A stretch of 64,000 nucleotides of DNA from Paracentrotus lividus. Lineage: Eukaryota; Echinodermata; Echinoidea; Camarodonta; Echinidae. The DNA lies in the NCBI GenBank assembly GCA_940671915.1, contig CALNVZ010001491.1, positions 73,266-137,265 on the forward strand, written 5' to 3'. Positions 12,051-24,344 of the stretch are shown here, one piece after another. A model generated the notes under the pieces. It was not told the origin of the DNA. It searched no databases and was given only the letters and a program-made list of their open reading frames with translations. The position numbers and the translations under genes were made by a program. Every line of letters starts with the position of its first letter. Position 1 is the first letter of the stretch.

Positions 12051-12672
12051 CTAACCATAATTCGCGCAGAACCTTAATTCACGCACGACGGATATCTCAA
12101 AAAGTAATCAATATCGTGAAAATCTGATAGCACCATCAGAAAGAGGGACCAAAAATTGCTTAGGATCCAAACTTTCGTCACGATATGTTGTATCGAATTG
12201 TGAAATTATTGACCAAACATCGAAAAATTGCATGTCCGTTGCCAATATTCCGAGTTTTTTTACAAGGGTTTGGAAATCATCATTTTCCGAGTTAATATCA
12301 TAAAATTATGAGATGATATTAATATCATCTTATTCTATGAAATTTTGACTTACATTTACTGTTATTCCCTTTCCTTAGACTGATGGAATTTCTTGATAAA
12401 TCTTTGTCAAACGCTCGTGCGGGAATTAAGGTCACACTGTTTTGTTGACTTTTTCAGCAGAATGCGCGATCGTTCGATCGACATAGAATTTTGAAATCGC
12501 GATATCGTCGAAACCCTTTGACCTAGTTCACTTCTTCGTTTGGCGATTCGGAGTTTAGAGTTTTGCCGTTTATTTGGTAATCATAGTTTTTGTTGATTTT
12601 GAGTAAAACATGAAATATTGTTGATTGAATGTGGCAATTTTTATAATTTTTGAAATTTGCGCGAACTATGGT
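12051..12672. repeat. Possible inverted-repeat element, AACCATAATTCGCGCA ends
   Basis: AACCATAATTCGCGCAGAA near 12051 pairs imperfectly with TTGCGCGAACTATGGT near 12657-12672. The interior is AT-rich without a gene. This is a weak call; the ends are short and no target duplication is clear. Confidence 0.3.
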
Positions 12673-12728
12673 CTCCCCATCATACATAAAGGGTTTACAA
12701 CAATGTAGATCTAACAGTTAGACATATT

Positions 12729-13157
12729 GGCCCGAATTCACAAAGGTGGATTCTGCAAAATCCACGGATCCGTGGGTTATGTAAATTTTGTGTAATAATT
12801 ACGCTTAATTTTAGCGCGTACTGTGAGAAAGGTCCAATATGAATGCGCGACTTTGTCATAACGCGCTAGATTTACGCCAGTTGCTGTGGTTTTGACATAA
12901 ATGGGCCCACGGCACTGTTTTGAATTAATGAGTCCACTGTTGAGTCAACAGTTTATTTAAATTAATTTGAATAAACAGCAGACTTAACCATAGCGACAAG
13001 TGTAAATGTAGTGCTGTGTTACAAAAAAATCGCGCATTCGTATTGGACCTTTCTCACAGTACACGCTAAAATTAAGCGTACATGTAGTTATTACACAAAA
13101 TTTACATAACCCACGGATCCGTGGATTTTGCAGAATCTACCTTTGTGAATTCGGGCC
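12729..13157. mobile_element. MITE with GGCCCGAATTCACAAAGG inverted termini
   Basis: A 429-bp element whose ends are inverted repeats of more than 50 bp (GGCCCGAATTCACAAAGG, then GGATCCGTGG near each end). The interior is also largely self-complementary. Copies of the same family lie at 29493-29897 and 37185-37582. No coding capacity. Confidence 0.8.
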
Positions 13158-13543
13158 ATTGTCATCTTGACTTCATTGATTCTTTGTTTATTATTGTTAT
13201 CACTCCAAAATAGATGATAATTAAATGATCATTTATTTTATCCTACTTTTGGAAATGGGAAGTGATGTGAAGAATATGAAAGAAGTAGATCTTGAATGTG
13301 ATTCCATACTCAAACAAGTTAGGTCTTTCTATTTATTCATCTGTCAAATTTTAATGTGGAACCATTCAATGATCGAAGCAAAATAAATTTTGTGATTGTC
13401 ATTGTCAGTGTACATTTAAATCTACTTAAATTTTTTTTTTTTTTTTTTTCTAAAAGGTTTACTGTATCTTTTTGTTCCTTGACAATTCAGGTATCAAAGG
13501 ATCTTAAGAAATACAGCCAGTAAAGAAGAATATACCAAGCAAC

Positions 13544-16500
13544 ATGCAGCGTCTAAACGTCACTCTAACGCACTTAATCCAAGGCCACCAGAGAGTAATC
13601 CTGGAACTCAAACAGCCAGATGTACAGAAGTCTCATAAGGTGCTCAAAGAACTCTCACAAAAGAGACCAACAGTAGCCGCAGCAGTCAGTAGCACCTCAA
13701 GGATTCACGACCACCGCAACGACGTCGCTCAGGGCGTCCAACGTCAGCTTCACACCGGCTGGAAAAATCATTCTTCAGGCGGGTCTCGTTTTGGGGCCGC
13801 CTATGAGCCTTGGTCGGATGATATGGCGTGCATCCTGCAAGGGAGTTGCCTTCCTGGCAGCACACGCTACTGCAGAACACTCTCCATGTTCACCAAGATG
13901 GAACTGAACGACATCATGCAGGCAACGCAGAGAAACGGTTATTCCGCCGGGAAGCGCCACTACCACACATCCACAGCTACTGCTATGCTCCCAGTGTGGT
14001 CCCTAAATTCAAAGAAGGCTACACCACTCACAACAAGCAGCCTTAGCGTGGCCCAGTACTCAGCAGACAATTCACAAGGAAAGGAAGAACCTGAAGGGAG
14101 TCAGGCTCAGGTTAGTCAGAGACAAAGACTAAAGATGGCTGTGCGTGATTATGGCTCTACGGTTGTGGCGTTTCATGTCTGCATTTCACTCATGTCGCTT
14201 GGAGGCTTTTATTTAGCAGTATCTAGGTGAATAATTCATGCTTTTTTTTTTTTTACCTTTTAATAGTCAAGGGCCCTCTTGCATAAAAAGTTGTCTTTAA
14301 ACAGTAGTCCCAAAATTAAACTAAATTAAAATTAAACGGAACTTCTCAAAATTGAGGGCAATTTTGTATTCAATCTAGTGCTGTGCAAAAAAATTAAAAA
14401 TCGAATCATGATCGGATCGGAAATTTGGCAGTGTGATCGGATCAGAATCGGATATCGATCGGAAAGAATAATACATTTATTTTTTTTATAAAAGGAAAAA
14501 AAAACAAGAGCTCAATGCATTATGCGCGAAAAGTTCGCACTGGCCAAAAGCAATGGCAAATATGCCTAGGGCCGGCCCTAGCCTGCGTGCGCTGCACGCA
14601 TGCAGTCCTTTGAATTGAGGCAAACCACAGTGCGATGGTGAGATGTAAACAAAACTCTGACGAAAACACAAAACATTTGAAAATAGTTTCACATAAATAA
14701 TTTTACCTCGATCGATCAAAAGTAATTGAAAAAGCCCGGCTGGCTCCCTAAGTTTTTCTAGTATTAGCCACGAAAAATGAAATTTCTTACCAGCACTTAA
14801 ACTCATGCTTTATTCCATCTAAAAATTAAAATTCTGTAGTCAAAATCGTGAAATATGCGCTCAGAATTCCAAGGCACACTTTGCTGACTCAGCGCGAATA
14901 CAAATTTGCAAGAGAATTAACACAACGATGGAATTGGCATGCATGATAACGTTATACCTCCGCACTCGTATTGAGTGCGCAGTACATGTAGCTTTGTATG
15001 TCGGTGCAAGAGATAAGGTACACACTAAGACAAACGCACGTGGTCGGTGCGTGTTTGTGTTGATTTTATGTTTACATGTTCATGTGCGTCTTCAGCGTGC
15101 CTGGATGTGACCTACTTTCACGAACTCCAAACTTCAAAGGCGTGTGGGGTTGATTGTTGTTGTGTGAATATTACGATTTGTGGCTAACTGACAGCATGTA
15201 TATTGGTCAAAGGGACTGAAAAGAATAAAACAAAAAAAAAAAGTTTGACTAGAATGTCGACGGGGCGCGGCATGCAGCAGGCTACGAGCGGGTTGTGTGG
15301 CACTGCATGGCCGGCGCGATAAATATAAACATTCAATCATATACATTCGATTTTTTTTTACGTGGGTTAAGATCGAATATCGAACGAGATTTAAGAAAAG
15401 GGGGAAAATTGATCGGATCGGGGACTCGATCATCGGATCGGCACAGCACTAATTCAATCACAACTCCATGCAAAATACAAACTTATGAGAAATAATTGGT
15501 TTAAAGCCAAGTTACTTTTAATCCCAATTTTATGCAAATGGGCCGAGAGCTTCCTTTTCATCAAATCTAACAACAACAATCTCACCTGTGTAAATGTATG
15601 GCCAACATCTTTTCATGCTTATATTTATTCACATTAAAAAACAAAATTAAGCCGAGACTTTCTAAAATTATCAATTGATATGCTCAAATGTATACTTTAC
15701 TTAATCAGCCATTCCATTGTGACTCGCGTGACATTTACACAAAATTTCAACTTGTTAAGGCTAATTACTTCAAAATTTCATGATGCAGACCTGTTTTTCT
15801 TACTTATTTCAATCAAGGTAATGACATTGCACATTAGCACAAAACAATTTTGGTTGCAAAGTCATTTTTGTTGGAGATATTTCAATTTGTTTCCTGTGAC
15901 TCTCGTGACGCAAGACTATTGAAGGTTTCTGACCTTACTGTACTTGACTGAAATTTCCTCAGAAGTTACTTTAATATCCAATGTGCATGAAATTTTCTGG
16001 AGATAATTTTGAAACATTAAGCAATGATCTGGTAAAATTACAGTATCCTTTGGCCAGTCATTTTAATTCTATCACCATTTCAAAATGTGACTCGCGTGAC
16101 ACAGGAGTGTGACTCGCGTGACAATTGTCATTTTGGACTAAAAGTTGAACCAATTATCATGATTACATAGTAGAATGGGCCACAATTCAACCAAACAAAA
16201 TATTTATAGTCAGTTGTATCACATACAAATTAAAACAAAAGAATTATTTCATTTGAGATAGATTTGGAGGTCTTGGAACATGCAAAGCAAAATGCTGATT
16301 TTCCCATTGACTTGTGTATTGTAGCAACATAATTTATAGAAAAGCAAATATGAAAACCTATAATTATAAATTTTGATAACTCATAAAATATGTAAGATAA
16401 AGGTATGAAACTTTGAGGGATTATATTTCATAATATGTCTTACAAGGATGTCAAGTTTCAGAAGATTTAATAACTCCATGGCAGATATATTAGGAGGTTG

Positions 16501-19500
16501 AAATCCATCTACTATTTCTCATTTTCAGCAAAATTCCAATGTAAAATTTATCTATTATTTCTCATTTTTGGCCAAATAACCCATTTTTATTGTTATCCTC
16601 AATTTGATAATCAGAACATTTTACAAGACTTATTTGAAGGCAGATTTTATTTCTTTTCAACAAAATCCTAATTATTATCTTTATTCCCAAACTTTGCTTG
16701 TTTTGTAAAATGTGACTCGCGTGACAGTACCCTAAGAAACCCTAAAGTGACTCGCGTGACAGTGCTTTAGGGTGTTTTTTTCATTATGAAGGGGTCTGCA
16801 CATGAAAATTTTCTTTGGTGGTATGATTGAGGACCCTAAGCCCCTTACTTTTTATCAACAACAAATCATACACTATACAGGGTGACCCAGAAAAAAGGAA
16901 ACCCAAGTTTGATCATCAATAATTTCAAAAATATTACCATGGTGATTATAAAATTTATATCACTGGAAAGTGCAACTCATTACCATTTTAATGATACCTC
17001 GCTCAGCTCACCAATGTCACGCATCACTGAACCCCATTGTTTTGAAAATGTCTTGCCAAATTGTGAGTGGTTCACTTTCACGCTCATTGAGATGGGTTGT
17101 TGCAATGTGCCTAAAAAGGGAACCCAAGTTTCATAATCAATCATTTAAAAAACATGACAGTGATGATTATGACGTTTATATCACTGGAAAGTGCCACTCA
17201 TTATCATTTCATTGATATCTCTTTCAGCTCACCAATGTCACGCATCACTGAACCCCATTGTTCTGAAAATATCTTGCAAAATTGTGATTGATGCACTGTC
17301 ATGCTTCTTACATTATCCACAGAGAACTGAAGGTTCTGTGGGTTGTCGTGAGCAGTAACATGATGAAATTACCTGGATGGTAAGATTAACAGACTAAATA
17401 AGTAGACATTTTCTGTTTAAAGTCACTGGAATGCTTTACTTAGATTTGTTAGGAACCTTTAAAGCGACTAATCTCAAGGAGCATGAAAGAGAACCTATCA
17501 CAATTTTGCGAGACAATTTTCAAAACAATGGGGTCCATTGATGCATGATATTGGTGAGCTGAGAGAGGTATCATTAGAATGGTAATGAGTTGTACTTTCC
17601 AGTGATATAAACTTCTTGATCACCACTGAAATATTTTTGAAATTATTGATGGTCAAAGTTGGGTTTCCTTTCCAGGCACATTCACATAAACCATCTTAAG
17701 GTGCATGAAAGTGAACCACTCACAATTTTACAAGACTTTTTCATAACAATGGGGTTCAGTGAAGCATGATATGGGTGAGGTGAGAGAGGTATCATTAGAA
17801 TGGTAATGAGTTGCACTTTACAGTGATATAAACTTCATAATCACCATGGTAATATTTTTGAAATTATTGTTGATCAAAGTTGGGTTTCCTTTTTTCGGAA
17901 ACACCCTGTACTACTTTTTAAGTGAACTAAAAATATGGGTGTATTTTTGTGACTCGCGTGACACATTTTGAGGGTGTTTTCTATTTGAAATATTGTCAAG
18001 CTTGGTTCACATAAATGCAGGAACCAATGTAATATGACGAGATGGGTATAAAGTAAATCAGAATACTAAAATGTATGAATCTACTCACTATGGAACATGC
18101 TTTAAATAGAATTATTAAAATCATTACCAAAAATATAATTTTTGGAGCAAATTTGTTGTCTCTTTGAGGTGGTGTAACTCGGTTGTTTGAAGATAAAAGG
18201 TGATGAAAATTCATATTTATACCTTTTGAATATGTACCTAGCCAAAAAGTACTATATTTTTTTCGTTGGTTATATTTGAAATTTTAAGCAATGGGCGTCG
18301 AGTTACACGGAATGGCTGTAATACAGTGTGTCCCAAAAAGATCTATAGTACTTTTGAATTGGCTATAAAATAATAGATGGTGAATGAAAAAGTACTTCCA
18401 ACAAAGTCCTATGTAAAAAAATAGTTGCAACAAAAAAAGAAATTTTGTGTAGCAATCCTACAAAACTGCATAGCGAATTCTGATGTGATACCAGGAAAAT
18501 TTTTCCCTGGACCAGTTTGCCCTGGTTTGTAGTTTATATGACCTTTACCGCATAGGACGGAGGGCTGTTCAAATATCTTGCTATCAGCTCCTATAATCAG
18601 CATGTAAACAACAATGAATTGCATTCTACTGCATGTAATACTTTCTGTCCATATCCTTCCATGAGTGTGCAAATATGGAGTGATATATAATGGTGATGAT
18701 GCATTTTGTGATGCGGTGGTCACAACTCGCCGTAGGCTGCAGGGCACATGCATGCAACGTAGCCTGCGTTGCATGCGTGTTGCATGCACGTTGCCTGCGA
18801 CCGTCGTGGGTCAATTTCTGCGATTCCTGCGTGTCTGTAGTAAGGGTATTGTAAAAACTTCTTGCACGTCATACATGCAATGTGCCTGCAGGTACATGTA
18901 TGTGCGCTGCATGAATTTTCTACGAAATCCATCGTAGGGTGTTGCACGTCGAAGGTACGGCGAGTTGTGACCGCAGCATTACAGTCAGTTACAAATGTAA
19001 CATAATCACACAAATATTTAAAAATGTCACATGGTCATATTCAAACGTGAGTGACACAACATTTGGACTGATAGAAGGGCGCCTATCTTTGCACTTGTAG
19101 GTTATGAATGGATCATGACTACTTTATTATGGATAATGTAGGAGTGGCACGTGTCATTACCTGTTAGATTTGAATTTTACAATTGGTCCTGGAAATTATG
19201 ATTAAAAAACAGTGCGTGAGTGACACGACAGAAAAAAGACATGGGTTTCTGACCATCATTGATTATGGTTGGATTTGTGCCAAAGTTAATCTCTAAGGGT
19301 ACCATAAGTGCTGGTATATGTATATGAATAGTGTACCTCTCTGACATTTATTGTGTTTATCAATCATTCCCTCTCTGTGGAAAATGGTCCACCCCTATGT
19401 GTCGTGAGTGACACGACATCCAAAATGTGAGTGACACCACCAGTGCCTTAAATTCAACATTTTAAGTAAATAACTAATTCCAAATTACCTGTATATGCAA

Positions 19501-20498
19501 TGTTAGAGTAGTCCATGAAAATTACTTTAAGCAAAAAAAATCTGACAAAAGTGATTGGTATTAAGAATAGGAGGCATTTAAAGCACCATAGTCCCATACG
19601 TGCAAAGTCCTGTTTGCTTAATTATTCAGCGTAAGAAAACTGGATCACATAATGTTTGAACTTAAATAATTGCTTGTATTGTAAAGAAGCCTTGTGTTGA
19701 TTTCAGATCATAAAATTTCAGCTAAATGTCCCACTTAGTCTGAATATGACCACATGTGACTGAGTGCTGATAACAATGTAATTAAACACTACTTTTCATT
19801 TGTGCTGAATGGAGATTGTTCTAGACCTCAAAGTGATTAAATCTGCCGAGAAGTAAATTAATAGAAATTTAGGCCTACTGGAAATTTAAAATTTAAAATG
19901 TATTAACAAAGTGGTTGTGTGGCTATTAGTGCACAATTGAGGATTGCAAAATAAACACTTGAACAAAAAACCAGAACAAAAACGAAACAAACATTTACTC
20001 CATTCTCAAAACATTCTGAATGATATTTACACAGATATGTACAAGAAATATAATAAAATTACCTGTTTAAAAAAAGCTACATGTGTTTTAGTCTTGGAAG
20101 TACAGAAAGGACAAAATAAGGGTGTACAATTATGGGATTTATGAATAGATCATCCCTGCCAACAACATTAGATAATCCTGCAGATATACACGTACATGAA
20201 TTGTCCTCTGACCTTTATGTATGTATACACAAGGATTCATGCATGGTGCATGATTATTATATTCAAACAGGGTAAATAACACAAAAGTGCAATGTCACCT
20301 TCTTATCTGTTGCATGTGTTGACAGCATGTTAACATGACTTGCACATTCTAGACAAATCCAAATACATGTACATGTAATTCTATTTTAATTCAGGATCTA
20401 TAAATGTAATTTTATTATTTTCATAATTTTTTATTAATATTTTTATTTATTTATGTTTGTTTTTGTTTTTGTTTTGTTATTTTATTTATTTATTTTAT

Positions 20499-20543
<45 letters not shown>

Positions 20544-22154
20544 TTGGGGGGGGGGGGTAGAGGGAATTGTTCACATTGTGTGAACTGTTAAAAAGGGGAA
20601 AATCAAATAGAAGTACATGTAGGCCTACATGTACATTGCACATATAAAATGATTGTGGAGAAATGGGCTGATCATCTATTAAGTCATTGCACACTTTTCA
20701 AAGATTGTGTAAAAGAATTTAACTCTTTGCCTGCCAAGTTCGACTATAGTCACAATTGTACTTATTTACTATACAATCGTAATAATTCATTTTCTCTGTA
20801 ATGGCAGGGCCAAAAGATCTGAAAATCACTGATAATGCTAGGACCGGGTCTGCTGCATAATTTCTCATAGTTCGTACTAAGCAAATATTGTTATACTATT
20901 TTTAATAATCAAAGAGAAAATTCTTCTTTTTTATGCTTAAAATTAATGTGGCGGGCAAAGAGTTAAATTGAAGGAGGTTTTGTGGCTGAAAATCATGTTT
21001 CTTCACTTATGAAAATTCATGCAATTCAATTTTTTCCTCATTTGTCTATTTCATGTAGCACTTTCTTTGGCAGGAATATTGTAGAAAGCCTATTGCACAT
21101 AAGCGTACATGTACAATGTATGTCCATCGCCATTCTTATGAGTTTCATACTTTTATGAACCTATCCTTCATGTACATGTCCAATCTACACATACATTGTG
21201 TTATTATTACTTTTTTTTTAAAGGGAGAGCGAACTGAGCAACACTCTCATTGACTGTGTGTTATAAATAGCTAGTCTTAAAGTATACTTTTTGAGATAAC
21301 TATTAACAAAACGTTGTAAAATTAACTTACAATTTAATTTGTAGGTTGAAACTAAAATGCTTTGAAGGGAAAAGTGTGTTTTGTTACTTGGCAACATAAT
21401 TATCATGGTGTGAATTCATTGAGTAGTGGAAAAGTGTGTTTTCATTCAAATGGGCCTGAATTATAAGACTACACTAGGATGTTGCATTATGGGTTAGGAA
21501 TTGGGGCAGAATCGAGTAGTTGGGGACTTGAGGTGGTGCTATACAAGGCTGCTAGTTCGTACTGGCTTTAAAGCTTGGATACCTTTAAATCAAACATCAC
21601 ACTAAGAATACTTATTGATTTACAGATGAAACTATAAAGCCTGACCTTACCTTCTAAGTTATGAAGACAAGCTTTTCCAATTTTGCAGTTGACCTTTGGT
21701 CACAAAAGTCATGTAAATATTTAATGGAATTTCTAATTTGCAAAAAGTTACTGTCTAAATAGATTTGTAATCCTTGTCAAGGAAAAGGTCATGAAGTAGC
21801 ATTGACAAAAATCTATCATTTTTTAATCCCCCCTCCTCTGTACCAATCCTTACAGATGCACAATTTAAATTTATATCTTTTTTATTAGAGGGCCAATAAC
21901 TTTGTATTTGTCTTTCTTTTCTTGTTCTTTTCTACAGTGGAATTGATGTGCAGTCACTCCTGTCAACGCTTGGTTTCAGTGCAGATGTCATACAGTCAAA
22001 GCTTGCTACGGGGACCAGCACGTTTGTCATGGCGTATGCAGTCCACAAAGTGTTTGCTCCAGTGCGCATCGGCATCACGTTAACATGCACGCCTTTCATC
22101 GTCCGGTATCTACGTGGGATAGGGCTCTTAAAACGAGCCATCCCAACTAAATGA
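13544..22154 (+). CDS. FAM210B: FAM210B-like DUF1279 mitochondrial membrane protein
   Basis: Two coding exons, 13544-14226 and 21938-22154 (stop TGA/TAA boundary at 22152-22154), join TCTAG|T to give 299 aa. Donor is AG|gtgaat; acceptor is ttctacag. The C-terminal third is the DUF1279 domain: an amphipathic start at about residue 198 (MAVRDYGSTVVAFHV), a membrane segment (CISLMSLGGFYLAVS), then LATGTSTFVMAYAVHKVFAP, VRIGITLTCTPFIVRYLR and the ending GLLKRAIPTK. The end matches vertebrate FAM210B better than FAM210A, which carries an extra C-terminal segment. The first ~190 residues are Ser/Gln/His-rich, poorly conserved and longer than in human FAM210B (192 aa). They probably include a mitochondrial import signal. 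Family members sit in mitochondrial membranes and affect respiration and erythroid differentiation in vertebrates; function here is inferred by homology. The 7.7-kb intron is filled with repeats. Confidence 0.85.
14376..15451. mobile_element. hAT-like non-autonomous DNA transposon with 8-bp target duplication
   Basis: Termini TAGTGCTGTGC and GCACAGCACTA are inverted. They are flanked by identical ATTCAATC at 14368-14375 and 15452-15459. Subterminal GATCGGATCGG repeats cluster at both ends, as in many hAT elements. Eight-bp duplications are characteristic of hAT. No transposase remains. It sits in the FAM210-like intron. Confidence 0.82.
15719..17963. repeat. Interspersed GTGACTCGCGTGACA motif
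   Basis: Six exact copies occur at 15719, 16087, 16109, 16712, 16747 and 17949, plus a decayed one near 15897, in otherwise AT-rich intron sequence. A related GTGAGTGACACGACA set follows at 19046-19440. The motif is a near-palindrome (GTGAC...GTGAC / GTCACGCGAGTCAC). Confidence 0.65.
16878..17908. mobile_element. TA-flanked foldback element with CAGGGTG ends
   Basis: It begins TA|CAGGGTGACC and ends CACCCTG|TA. The ends continue as long inverted repeats (GGAAACCCAA, AATTTCAAAAATATTACC). About 220-bp subunits repeat inside, two direct on the left and two inverted on the right, each with ACTGGAAAGTGCAACTCATT-like sequence. The TA flanks fit a Tc1/mariner-type target. No transposase frame. Confidence 0.7.
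18713..18977. mobile_element. MITE with GGTCACAACTCGCCGTA termini
   Basis: GGTCACAACTCGCCGTA near 18718 is inverted as TACGGCGAGTTGTGACC ending near 18972. The interior is rich in GTTGCATGC/GCATGCAAC. No coding capacity. Confidence 0.7.
20508..20560. repeat. (TA)n microsatellite followed by T and G runs
   Basis: A dinucleotide TA run (about 20508-20534) abuts poly-T and poly-G tracts. Confidence 0.8.
20719..20966. mobile_element. TTAA-flanked MITE, CTCTTTGCCTGCC termini
   Basis: TTAA|CTCTTTGCCTGCC at the left is inverted as GGCGGGCAAAGAG|TTAA at the right, 248 bp including flanks. TTAA targets are typical of piggyBac and Kolobok elements; CYCTTTGCC-type ends resemble piggyBac. Confidence 0.7.
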
Positions 22155-22172
22155 ATTAAAAATATGAACTAA

Positions 22173-22178
22173 AATAAA
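22173..22178 (+). promoter_or_regulatory. Candidate polyadenylation signal AATAAA of the FAM210-like gene
   Basis: AATAAA lies 19 bases after the stop codon. It would give a very short 3' UTR; a second AATAAA at 23038-23043 is the alternative. Confidence 0.4.
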
Positions 22179-22214
22179 CAAGTCTTCCTTATTTCTACAA
22201 GGGTAAAATCAACC

Positions 22215-22652
22215 TTAAAGGGATGCAGTAACATTGAATGATATTCAAATCACAATTTCTTGATTTAGCTCATTTTGTCAACATAATTATAAACTTATAG
22301 GTCAGTCTGGTATCTCTTCAAAATTACAAGTTAATTGCTTGCTTTACTTTCGAGATATCAATGATTTCATACTCAAATTTAGTAAACCATCTCGTGGTGG
22401 AAAACAAATTGCCATGTGCTTTTCAAGACACCCCACTTCCTGTCGTGTTCCCCCCGACCCTAGCGGGCTGGAGGGTTTGCTGCAAAGGGGTTGAAAATTC
22501 ACTCGCGTTTGGCTGTTACACTGTTTTGTGGTAGTAAATGACTTCCATTTGATCTGAAATTTTCAGTAGTTTGTTTTTACTATTAGAGCAATATAATTTT
22601 ATTCATCTTGATCTAATTGCTCTTGTTTTTGAAAGTTACTGTTTCCCTTTAA
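22215..22652. mobile_element. TTAA-flanked MITE, AGGGATGCAGTAAC termini (copy 1)
   Basis: It runs TTAA|AGGGATGCAGTAAC ... GTTACTGTTTCCCT|TTAA, an imperfect 14-15-bp TIR. The same 430-bp sequence recurs at 31725-32157 and 39377-39814. Confidence 0.7.
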
Positions 22653-22790
22653 GGCCCGGTCCCACTGGCGGGAGGATAAATTGCGCATGAGTTGCGTATA
22701 CAAATTTCGTTCATCCGCAACAAAAAACAAAACAAACAATCCGCAATTCATTCGCAAATCATCCTTAAAAGCCAGTGGGACCGCGCCTTT
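22651..22790. mobile_element. Small foldback MITE, AAGGCCCGGTCCCACTGGC termini
   Basis: AAGGCCCGGTCCCACTGGC is inverted as GCCAGTGGGACCGCGCCTTT, 140 bp in all. It directly abuts the TTAA element ending at 22652. Confidence 0.65.
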
Positions 22791-23411
22791 AGGATTGAAG
22801 AAATACATTTTTGTAGCTTTGGCTTACCAGAAAATTGACTTTTGAAAGGTTATAAACAATAGAATATAAAGAGACAACTTGGAAGACCTTCGACTTAGGC
22901 GTTAATTTGACTAATGCCTAAGTCCTACTTAGGCAAGGTTGACTGTATGAGATGGGTGAATTGCTTGAATGAAGCAACTTTATATCATGAATACTTTCTG
23001 TTTTAAGTTGTATCAATCATCACATTTGTTGCCGGTCAATAAAAAACTTACTCTGTATGGTTATTAATTCCTTGGGTTGGCCGGCAATTATTCCCCTTGC
23101 AATGATACTTTTTTTTGGGGGGTGGGGTCTGCATTAATGATATTTGCACAATCTTCTTTATTTATTTTTGTCTTGGGGAGGGGTTGAGTCAGCAAAAAAT
23201 GGTGTCGCGAGGCTATCTATATATGTAATTGGTACTTTTCATGTATACTCCTGCTGACATTATATGCCCCCCCCCCCTTTTTTTTCTTTTTTTTTAATTG
23301 TTTTGTTTGTTCAAAATGAACATTTCCTGATAAGTTAGAAAAATTAAGTTATTATCTTCAAAACATCTCTCTTCTGTATATAACATGTTGCCTGTATGTT
23401 TGAAATATGAA

Positions 23412-23645
23412 TACTGTATTCGCTGTTATTTTCGCACGATAAATTTTTCGCGCTGAGCGGCCTCAAAACATGTTCACAGGTTCTTAAATTCGCGCTGCAT
23501 GTTCGTAAGCTCGCTATTGAACCTATGCAATACACGCATAGGAAATCATGCCTATATATTTGCGGGTTTTTTAACTCGCGCCTGCCGCTCTTTGCGCGAA
23601 ATCCGCGAAGATAAATGTACCGCGAATATTTCCACAAATACAGTA
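23412..23645. mobile_element. MITE with TACTGTATTCGC termini
   Basis: TACTGTATTCGC at the left pairs with the AAATACAGTA end. The interior has several TTCGCGC stretches. It resembles the element at 28118-28320 in style. Confidence 0.5.
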
Positions 23646-24206
23646 AGTGTCTTTATTATTTGTCCTTGAAAAATGATGTTTTGCCAGCCTTTATCATGTT
23701 CTCTTGCTTTCTCTCACATTATTTCTTTCATAGATGTGTGGAAAATTATGAAATTTGATGATTTTGTGAAAAACGCACTAACTTGAAATTTTGGAATCAT
23801 AAGATGATTCTTGTTTTTGATATTTCAATTTTTGGAAGGGTGTATATGTATTACATGAAATATTTGTAGTTTTAACTTTGCTGTATTGCTCTATGGCGGT
23901 GTATGTATATCTCAAATATCGCTTTTATTTAGTCTAAAACCTATGAAATTCTACAGGTATTGCACATGTGTAATCATATCTCCCTCCATTATGTTATGAA
24001 AGAAACGCCATAAATTGATTTTGCTTGCAGTATGTTTCATTTTTCTTAAAATCTTTTCACTGTAATGATAACAATAACTTGTTATGGAATTACAGTGAAA
24101 CATTTTTTACTGGGTAGTTCTGTGCACAACCACGACAAAATGATTATAGTCAACTCCAGTAATAATGAGGTGCGTATTTCTTTGTTAAAGTGAAACAATT
24201 GTTCTG

Positions 24207-24344
24207 TGGGGCATTTCATCAAAGGACTTGTCGGACTTTTTATCCGACAAACTGTTATAAGCTACTGAAATGCTTGCATCTGATTGGCTGAGAGCAAATT
24301 TGTCGGATAAAATGTCTGACAAGTCCTTTGATGAAATGCCCCCC
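24207..24344. mobile_element. Foldback MITE, GGGGCATTTCATCAAAGGAC termini
   Basis: GGGGCATTTCATCAAAGGAC and TTGTCGGA are inverted at the other end (GTCCTTTGATGAAATGCCCC), giving arms of about 45 bp in a 138-bp element. Confidence 0.75.

Noticed and set aside
18665..19013. Overlapping Cys/His-rich frames on both strands
   Set aside because: They come from GCATGC-rich MITE sequence at 18713-18977 and do not resemble zinc-finger spacing.
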